This document shows positions 1 through 9,900 of a DNA stretch of 64,000 bases, one piece after another. Source of the stretch: Liolophura sinensis. Taxonomy: Eukaryota > Mollusca > Polyplacophora > Chitonida > Chitonidae. The notes below the pieces were generated by a model. That model did no database searches. It was not told the DNA's origin and saw only the letters and a list, made by a program, of their open reading frames with translations. The stretch is from NCBI RefSeq assembly GCF_032854445.1, contig NC_088307.1, positions 17,918,001-17,982,000 on the forward strand, read 5' to 3'. Both the position numbers and the translations under genes were made by a program. Positions within the stretch are counted from its first letter, which is position 1. Each line of letters starts with the position of its first letter.

Positions 1-432
1 AACCAAGTTTCATAATTTCAAAGTGAAAATATATTTGTTTCTAATCTGGTTCCAGATGAATAGAAACATTGTGTGACAGCAACAGCATGCATCTGTAATT
101 GCTGGTGGTTTTAAATATCACAGATAAGCCATAAAATTTCTTTCATATGATAATACTGATACTATATTATATAATACCGAAATTCTTTAACATTTCAATT
201 TTCCCATGAAGGCCACTTAGGTAAATGCAACCTCCACAAGGAAATGTCATGTCCTTGATAACATGTAGATGTATTTCAAAGATAATGATAGAGGTTCAGT
301 GACTGTGATCTGTCATACTTTGAACAGTAATGAAGAAAAGGTAAGGCATATCGGGTACAACACACTTTAGTACGAATTCTTTTGGCAATGACCGTCAGAG
401 GGAGTAGTGTTGAATATATAAATCTTACTTAC

Positions 433-488
433 AAATGCTGTCACATCACCGATTGGTGTATTTATTTCTAGCATTTCAAATATAGGGC
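433..488 (-). CDS. Probable second coding exon of the divergent minus-strand gene
   Basis: On the minus strand an acceptor (acatgtag) and a donor (gtaagt) bracket 56 bases. Joined to the first exon these keep the frame and read RPIFEMLEINTPIGDVTAF, leaving the frame between codons. The text resembles the start of a cadherin-like repeat (an acidic-Asn-Thr-Pro-Ile-Gly pattern), but that is a weak similarity and not an assignment. No third exon could be fixed in positions 1-432, so the gene continues beyond the left edge or has a long intron. Confidence 0.42.
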
Positions 489-781
489 CTACATGTACCT
501 GTCAAACTTTGGACAAGAATGAAACACACTGTTTGTCATCATCATGAGTGGTTTACACTAGTATTTTCTGGCTTGGATACGTATATGTAAGCCAAATTAG
601 TCCTTGTGGTGATTATCTGTAAAACGTTTTCTGTAGCTCTCCAGAAATCCCATGGACTCGATCCTGATAATGATTATACCCTATGCTAACCACAGCCACG
701 GGAAATTCGGCAGCTGACGTTTTCCACACGCGATTTTAAGACAAGATATTTCCAGATTTCCAGAAAAATTTTGATACTTAC

Positions 782-854
782 GTTCATGTCTTGATAGTGT
801 GTAGTATCCTGGCAGCGACAGCAGAATAACTGCTATAACAAGTCGCCAAGACAT
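782..854 (-). CDS. First coding exon of a secreted or membrane protein
   Basis: Read on the minus strand, an ATG at 854-852 in good context (acc before ATG) opens a 24-codon exon ending at a consensus donor (gtaagt, 781-776). The peptide begins MSWRLVIAVILLSLPGYY, a short basic start followed by a hydrophobic stretch, as in a signal peptide. The exon ends after the first base of a codon. It continues in frame into the candidate exon at 433-488. The start lies 129 bp from the divergent adaptor gene. An upstream in-frame ATG at 953 would add 33 residues and bury the signal peptide, so 854 is preferred. The family is not recognised. Confidence 0.55.
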
Positions 855-983
855 GGTTCTTTTGCCCCCGAATTCTGTCCGTACCTTCCACTGTTCACGG
901 CGACATCTTGCTGCTGACAATCCATATAATAGTCTCGCTATTTCTCGCGACACGCAAAACGTTACGAGACCATAATAAACAAT
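855..983. promoter_or_regulatory. Probable bidirectional promoter
   Basis: Only 129 bp separate two divergent start codons (minus at 854, plus at 984). The interval contains TCTCGCGA at 943-950, eight bases of the palindromic TCTCGCGAGA element known from housekeeping and bidirectional promoters in animals. The plus-strand start itself sits in AATATGGCGGCC, which fits the YY1-type motif often found over translation starts. No TATA box is evident. Transcription start sites cannot be placed from sequence alone. Confidence 0.5.
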
Positions 984-3900
984 ATGGCGGCCGTGGCAGA
1001 CGAGGTCATCTTTGAGGTGAGAAACTTTTTAACTGTACATTTCAGTACTTTTGGCCGACTTAAAGCCTTATTTTATGATTGACACGAATGGAGGACAGAA
1101 AGCAGAGTCTAATTATGATACGGTATTGACAAGTTAATCATGGAATATAGGGACAGTGGTGATTTTTCTTAACACGTCAACAGGTCGCTGTTCAGCTTTG
1201 CCCGGTGTTGAGATGGGTTGGGTTCAATCCGGGAGAGGACAATTAAAAAGTTATAATTTATCGTAATTTTGTTCTCCCTTATCCCATAAGTTATCATATA
1301 TTGTGGAACGAATGTAAAAATTATATGACAGTTAGAACTTTGGCCTAAGTTAGCGATTCAATGGTCAAACTGACCGATTTGTTCGGGTCATTAGATCAGT
1401 CTATTTTCGGTCTGAAAACTAGGTCACGAATCCGTTATTACATTGAATGAAGGTGCAGGAAATGAAAAAGAACTTCTGTATATGACGCAGTACACGTTTT
1501 GTGTTTTTTAAAATATATTTTATGTTTCTGTTGTATATGTCACTGCCAGCCTGTTATTTGCTGTCACTGCCCGATGGTTATAAAACTTTAATCAATCAGT
1601 GCCTGAAAATAATGGACTTACAAATTTACACTCAGGCAGTATTATTTCCCATCATATACACATGTAGATCTCTCTAATTTGATTTACCTCATTGATGTTA
1701 TTCTTAATTCCTAACTGGTAACTTGTTCGAGCTAATATTATAATTTTAAAATTCTTAACCTAATATACATAAGTAAATTGAAAAATGAAACTTAATATTT
1801 TAATATATATCCACATATGCAAGCAGTAAATGTCTGCTAGCGCCAGCTTGTCCATTGCTGTCCCCTCCCCCAACCCCCACACTTTTATCTGTCCCACTGA
1901 CTCAAATCTCTACCCCACACCCACCCATCTTGTAAGGCTTTACCCCCTGCTATACCCTTTGGCTTAATCACATCACCATTGTCTACACATGGGTTATGTA
2001 AATATGATTCTTTGTCATTTACACAAATGAAATTCCCAAGTTGATCCAAATAAGCATTAAATAGTTTTTGATACAACCTCTGCTAGCCTTTTGTCCCAGA
2101 AATGCTTTTAGCAGCCACCTGGCTGGGTTGTGTGCCGTTACAGGGAACAGATTGTATGGTCAGGCAATCCAAAGTCTCTGACTACTAATAACATAGTTCA
2201 GAAGTTGGGGAGGGGGGTAATAAATTCTTGAATGAAGTAAAATGTTTTATCTAATGCTATGGTATGGACAGTTGAATTAATTCAGCTCATTTAATCCTAG
2301 AAATGAAAATTTTGTAAACCAGGGTTCCAAATAACCTACTAAATGTATGTTGCTGGCCAGTAGGACAAGTTTCCTATGAGATCTAGTAGTCTTTCTTACT
2401 TCTAAATATTGGTTGGCCCTTCAGTTCAATAAAGGAAACCATACCATAACTATTATACCATTTACTTTCATGTAAATGTACAGCAACTAATAGAGGACAT
2501 TTTTCCTAAGATGATTTTTTCTTTGTAATGTACATGTAGGTACATCACTCATAACTGAATTAAATGTTGATGACTGAAGGGTCGGTCGCATCAGTTCATG
2601 CTCAACTGTGCTGGTCACAAGGTAAATTCCACTTGGCTCTCACTCATGCTTTTGCAACATATTTTAACCCTTTCTCCGATTAAACTGGGATAGTAAGCGA
2701 CATGGAACAGCTGTTTAATCTTTGGCCTTTCACATGGTTTATATTTAGCATACTTGGTTAATAAAACTAGAATTGTATTTAATTACAAAGTGTGAGCTAA
2801 TACATTAAGCCAGACTTACCCTGCAGGTAATCCAGAATGTTTCTGGATTGTTAGGATAATCATGGTTTAGTTTATCTTCTTACTACACTGTAGTTGTGGG
2901 GATGCCCATTTCAGAATTGCTTCAGTGCACATTTTAACTTAACATGTCCAACTAACTAGAATACATGACGTAATACTCACAGCTCAGTTTAATGAAAGAA
3001 AGAAGAAAAAAAAATCTCTCAGCATTGAAATATATCTTGCCATTTTTTTGGAAAGCGGTAAAATATTTTAATTCTGTCTAATATGTATATAAAAATATGA
3101 ATCTTATGCTTTTAATTTTTTATGTGAAGAATTCAATCTGTGTTTTCATGTTTCAAGTTTTTCTATTTTGACTACATTTTAAACATTACATGTCACTAAA
3201 TCATATGAAGTCAAGTCTTTACCAGTGTAAATACTTTCAGGGCCTGTCCCATGTATATTGGTAAACATAACTTTGACCATAATTTCCAGCCTTACAAACT
3301 TCCATGACCTATCTTTATGTATTATCCATTATGAATCTTTCAATCTAAAATTGTGTTAAAACCACTTTATTGTTAAAGTTTTGCACACATGTCTGCATGT
3401 TGTCTTAATACTACAAATGCCACTCACCTCCCCAGTCCCCCACACATCGGGGGACAGGTGGATGTTCAGTCAGCTTAACAGGCTGCGTTCAATCTCTTTC
3501 TGCCTTATTCTGTAATCCCCTCCCTGCTAGGAAATGCTCTTAAGTGCCACCCATAAATGTAAACATGTAATCCCCTCCCTGCTGGGAAGTGTTCTGAAGA
3601 GCCACCCATAAGTGTAAATATGTAAGATTTGCTTTTGGAATGTGTTGCTGTATTTAGTTGGTTTAGTTTAGCTAAAAGCTTAACCTCGCATTTAATTGCA
3701 ACATAAATCTAATAAACCATCAAGTTATCCCCCTTCTGGAATTGACTCTTAAAAATGAGACTAGAAAAAAAAACATAACTTATTATTAGGGTCAGCATCT
3801 GCCTGCTTTTAAGCAAATGTGCCTGAATATCATGTCTGTTGTCACATAAGCTGAACTTTCTACAATCCTCGTGAGGTCAACATACATGGGTGGACTTGGT

Positions 3901-6900
3901 TTCAGTTTCGATTTGATGCTTACAAAACCATATTTAGTGCTGTAAGTAGTTGACAATGCTGGTAAGGTCTGTTGTTCTGCCTAACCTTTATGGAAGACCG
4001 GTTGTCTTTCACTAGCATGGTCATTTGGTGTGTATGTCAGGTTTACTCAATCCATTCAAAACTGACTGCCATTTATATAAGTGAAAAAAGTAAGCATGGC
4101 GTTGAACCACATGTAATAAATTTCTGATCAACATTAATCACCAGACATGTTAAGCATGTTGTTTCATACATATGATTTGTCTGGCTTTCAGTGCCCACTG
4201 CTGAAACTGAGGGGGACTCGAAAGAAAGCCATGAAGTTTGGAGGTTCTAACTCATGGCAACCCAAATACTTCTTGCTGAGGAAACAAGGGAACATCCCCT
4301 ACCTGGAGTATCACAACAAGAAACCCAAGAACAAAAATGCAATTCCTAGAGGTAAGCCAGTTTTTCACAAATCTTAGCAATTGCAGGTTAGCCACTGGCT
4401 GTAAATTTGAAAGATTATCAGTTACCTCGTTGCTTGGCGAAGTGCATCATGTCAGAAATTCATCTCTCATTTTCACAAAATGCATGCATGTGAAAAAGTT
4501 TTTCTTCATTATTTTTCTGGTAATTAATGTTTCCTAATGGTGGTGCATCATTTCCTTATTAAAGTTATCTATACAACTTATGAACAACTGGAACAACTGT
4601 GTTATATTTCATGTGATATGTTGACTTTGTGTGATGTGTTTTGTGTGTTTTGGTGTGTAGACTTTATAATGTGACGTGTTAACTTTACCTGTTAACTTTA
4701 TGTTTGTCTCTGATGGTTCTGTATTCGATGACTTTGTGTAATGCCTGGTGTGATGTCATTGGACTTATGTCATGTCTGGCGTGACTTGTTGACTTTATGC
4801 AAAGTCTCATAATTTTATGTTTTGTCTCTCTTGTAATAAGCTGACTGTGTTCGATAACTTTCTGTTTATGTTTCATGTCATGTGTTGACTTTGTATTTAT
4901 GTCTCGCATAATGTTGGACTTTGTATTTATGTCTCACATAACGTTGGACTTTGTATTTATGTCTCACATAATGTTGGACTTTGTATTTATGTCTCATATA
5001 ATGTTGGATATCGTGTTTATTTCTCATATCATGTTGACTTAGTATTTATGTCTCATATAATGTTGGATTTTGTATTTATTTCTCTTGTGTTGTATTTTAG
5101 GAAAAATACCTTTACGCCCCTCGTTCCGCGTGGAGAAAAGCATGAATGCCAAGAACCGGGCGTATGTGTTTGAGGTTATAACGCCAGCCAGACATCTCTG
5201 TCTCTCAGCAGATGAACAAAAAATCATGGATTTGTTTGTCTTCTACTTACAGAGTCAAGTCAGACTTTCTGGTGATGTTATTGGTAAGGTTATGCACATG
5301 TATCGATGTAGGAGCTTAAGAATTAACATCTGACTATAACAATACAGAATAAGAGCAGAATAGCCCTGTTGAGAAATTTTCTGTGAAATAAATTTGTTCC
5401 GTATGCCACATACTTATCACTACAGCCGCTTTCTGAAGCCACGCTATTTTGGACTCACATCAGTGGCAGCAACTTTGATGCCAGTCAACCATTGTAAAGT
5501 GGAACCTCATTAGACTGTGAAGCATGCATATCTATGAAGGAAAGTTTGCAACAACACAAATCTTTAAAGAACGAATATGGTGAGGTAAATTAAGGAAGAT
5601 AATGTTGGACATCACTAACTTGATTAAATTTAGATGACTTAACCCAGATGGGCTGTAAATGACTGTGAATCTTAAGCCCTTTACTGAAAATGTCTTATAA
5701 TGCCAAGACAAGGGTGAAAATTCAATAAAATAAAATGCCTCTTTTATTACCTACAGAAATAGCAATGTGGACACTTCTTATTGTCCCTTTTTTTGACAGT
5801 TTGTAGCAGTTCTTCATTTTCATATTCGTTTTTGGCAGATGATTATTTCATTGTGGAACCAGAAAACTCCGAAGCTCACAGAAGAATAGGATCTCGTGGT
5901 ACTTGTTGTATATTCCATATTGCCCCATGGGGGTAACTCTGGCACTTCAGGTACTTATCCCTGTCTAGTTCTCTCCCCTTAAGACTATTAAGGGGAGAGT
6001 TAATGTTTCTGTTAAACATTGTTTTCATTATTATTCCATTTATGTCATGATGTGTTTCCTCACTGCAAAGTAAGCATAATACTGTTGTATGAAGAAGACA
6101 CCAGATAAGACACCTTACTCGGTCCTAGTAAATTACCCCTGGTGAATTTATATTGGATCCTATTGTTAAGCTGAGCACCATGGAATGAAGTATATCAAGA
6201 TAGCAAACGTTTTGTGACTCAACCTTATTTCATTGGCGAACACACACCTCAGACTTGCAGTTTAGAAACTAAGTGGTGTTGCATGATATTTAAATTTCTA
6301 ACACATGGGTGCATTTTACAGGGATGCAGAAAAAGGGGAGATAATCACTCAACCACACCACAACCAAACAGTTATTCATTTGTTAGCTTTTCTTCTGTCC
6401 GCCTCCCCATTGATTCCGCAGAAAACATTCATTAACAAAGGTTTTTGAAAGTGGCCCTTAAATAAGGCAACAGGCACATGGTGTATTTCACCTAAAGTTT
6501 GGCCTGTAACGTTGCACTTTCAGCAGCACATTGAGAGCTTAAAATGATGTTTTTTGATGCCAACACATATGTTTTCCTGGTAAGAAAGTAATCAGGTTTC
6601 ACAAAAAAGTCTTACGTGACTCTATAAGGTGAATGAATTAGTCAGAATTAAGCAGAGTGTTTCCCTTGAATAATGCCAAACTTTAGGTGAAATGCAGCTA
6701 TATAAAACATGACGGCTTCGTTGTAAATAAAATTAGTTTTTTGCATGTAGGTATTTATGTAGCTTCCTTGTAGAAGCCCTGTACCGGCCACGATGCCACA
6801 GGTGGTGGAGCTTTGGCTTCGGAGGTGGTAGATCCAGGGTCAATCCTGGGTCACACCTAAGACTTCAAAAGAGGAAAATTGTAGCTTCCTCGCTTGGCGT

Positions 6901-9900
6901 TCAGCGTTAGTGAGAAGTGCAATGACTGGTTGACCCGTATCAGTATAATGGCCCGGGTGGGGTGACTTACTAATAATGACTGCGACGTCAACCAGTCATT
7001 GCACTTCTCATTAACGCTGAACGCCAAGCGAGGAAGCTACAATTTCCTCTTTTGAAGTCTTAGGTGTGACCCAGGATTGACCCTGGATCTACCACCTCCG
7101 AAGCCAAAGCTCCCCCACCTGTGGCATCGTGGCCGGTACAGGGCTTCTACAAGGAAGCGACATAAATACCTACATGCAAAAAACTGATTTTATTTACAAC
7201 AAAGCCGTCATGTTTTTATATAGCTGCATTTCACCTAAAGTTTGGCATTATTCAAGGGAAACACTCTGCTTAATTCAGCGTATGTGATGCAAAGCAGCAC
7301 TAGATAAAAAGGCGTGGGAAATCCGTCCTTCAACATGAAGGCACATTACACTATAAGGACTCCTTCATCGTCATATGACTCAAAAATTATTAAGTGCGAC
7401 GTTAAACCCCAAGCACTCACTCAGTCAGTGGCACTACAACCCTTAGACAACAATATTTACAAAAACGCTGAATTCAGACCATTAATAATCGGTGACATTC
7501 TCTTCCAGAATTCTCGAGCTGTGCTAGCACAGTGGCCGCTCAAGTGCATACGGTGTTACGAGAGTAATTCTAATGGACAGTTTATCCTGGAGGCAGGTCG
7601 GATTGCCCCGATGGGGGATGGGGTTTATGTGTTCAACACCAGGCCAGGAGAAGACAATGCCATGTATGATCTGCTGGACAAGTACGTGCTAGCAGCGACA
7701 GCGGCTCTCAAGGTTTGTGCAGGAACTAGCTTTTGCTTAAATCATTATTAAGACGATTATAAGTGACCATAAAATGTACTCTGGATAGTGACGACACCCC
7801 CCCCCCACCCCTCCACAAAAAAAAACATGAAAAAATAATTTTACACGTGGAACTGCTAATCTGTTATGATGATAAATAAAGTGTATCAAATATTGGGTTG
7901 ATGACATAACAGATTGTGAAACTGAAGTTATGAATTGAGACTGAACTGAGATTAAATAAGAAATATTTAATATATGAGGGAAAAATTATTTTTTGCAATG
8001 TGTTGTTACATTCAGTTATTGGCCTGTGTTTTCATGGTCAATCAATATTTCTATCAGTCAGTCAGTCATTTAAGCAGTAATCATTCTGTCAATCAGCACA
8101 TGTCAGTTAATCATTCCATCAATTTGTTGGCCAATCAGTCCACTAATCAGTCAGTCAGTTAGTCTATGGATCAGTCAGTCAACCTCTGTATCAATCAGTC
8201 TGTCAGTATTTAGTCCTGTCTGTCAGTGTATTAGTCAATCTGTCAGTGCATCAGTTAGTCTGTCAGTTTATCATTTAATCTGTGTATCAATCAATCTGTA
8301 AGTGTATCAATCAATCTGTCAGTGTATCAACGAATCTCTCAGTATCTTAATCAATCTGTGAGTGCATCAGTCAATCTGTGAGTTATCAATCAATCTGTCA
8401 GTGTACCAATCAATAGTCTGTCAGTCAATCTGTCAGTGTATCAGTCAATCTGTCAGTGTATCAGTCAATCTGTCAGTGTCTCAATCAATCTGTCAGTGTA
8501 CCAACCAATAGTCTGTCAGTCAATCTGTCAGTGCATCAGTCAATCTGTCAGTGTCTCAATCAATCTGTCAGTGTATCAGTCAATCTGTCAGTGTATCAGT
8601 CAATCTCTCAGTGTCTCAATCAATCTGTCAATGCATCAGTCAATCTGTCAGTGTATCAGTCAATCTCTCAGTGTACCAATCAATCTGTCAGTGTACCAAC
8701 CAATAGTCTGTCAGTCAATCTGTGAGTGCATCAGTCAATCTCTCAGTGTCTCAATCAATCTGTCAATGTATCAGTCAATCTCTCAGTGTATCAGTCAGTC
8801 TCTCAGTGTCTCAATCAATCTGTCAGTGTACCAACCAATAGTCTGTCAGTCAATCTGTCAGTGCATCAGTCAATCTCTCAGTGTCTCAATCAATCTGTCA
8901 GTGTATCAGTCAATCTGTCAGTGTATCAGTCAATCTCTCAGTGTCTCAATCAATCTGTCGGTGTATCAGTCAATCTGTCAGTGTGTCAGTCAATCTGTGA
9001 GTTATCAATCAATCTGCCAGTGTACCAATCAATAGTCTGTCAATCAATCTGTGAGTGTATCAGTCAATCTGTGAGTGCATCAGTCAATCTGTGAGTTATC
9101 AATCAATCTGTCAGTGTACCAATCAATAGTCTGTCAGTCAATCTGTCAGTGTATCAGTCAATCTGTCAGTGTCTCAATCAATCTGTGAGTGTATCAGTCA
9201 ATCTGTGAGTGCATCAGTCAATCTGTGAGTTATCAATCAATCTGTCAGTGTACCAATCAATCTGTCAGTGTATCAGTCAATCTCTCAGTGTATCAATCAA
9301 TCTGTCAGTGTACCAATCAATAGTCTGTCAGTCAATCTGTCAATGTATCAATCAATCTGTCAGTGTACCAATCAATAGTCTGTCAGTCAATCTGTCAGTG
9401 CATCAGTCAATCTGTCAGTGTATCAATCAATCTGCCAGTGTATCAGTCAATCTGTCAGTGTATCAATCAATCTGTCAGTGTACCTATCAGTAGTCTGTCA
9501 ATCAGTCTGTCAGTGTATCAGTCAGTCTGTCAGTGTATCAGTCAATCTGTCAATTTATCAGTCAATCTGTCAGTGTATAAATTAGTCTGTCATCCTGTCA
9601 GTCAGTCGATCAGTCAGTAAATCAGTCCAGCAGTCAGTTTGTCCATCAGTAAATTAATCTCTCGTTCCTTTACCTAGGGTCGCCATCCAAACAACCAGGA
9701 GCAGTTTCATGACCTACAGCTAGAACGAGATCGCCTGAATGCCTTGACAACAGTATCCACAGATACGTCACAGTGTACAGAGTTGTCACAGGCTACGCTG
9801 CAAAACTACAACCACAGGGCTGAAGGTAAGCAGCTCAGCCTAATATTAGTTGTGTTGCGGATATGCCTAAGATTATACTTTCATGATGCATGTACCTGTA

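Noticed and set aside
8436-9094. Long overlapping open frames (up to 199 codons) with CQCISQSVS-type repeats
   Set aside because: They arise from the 20-bp intronic satellite, which has few stop codons in any forward frame. No start context, domain or splice evidence supports a protein.
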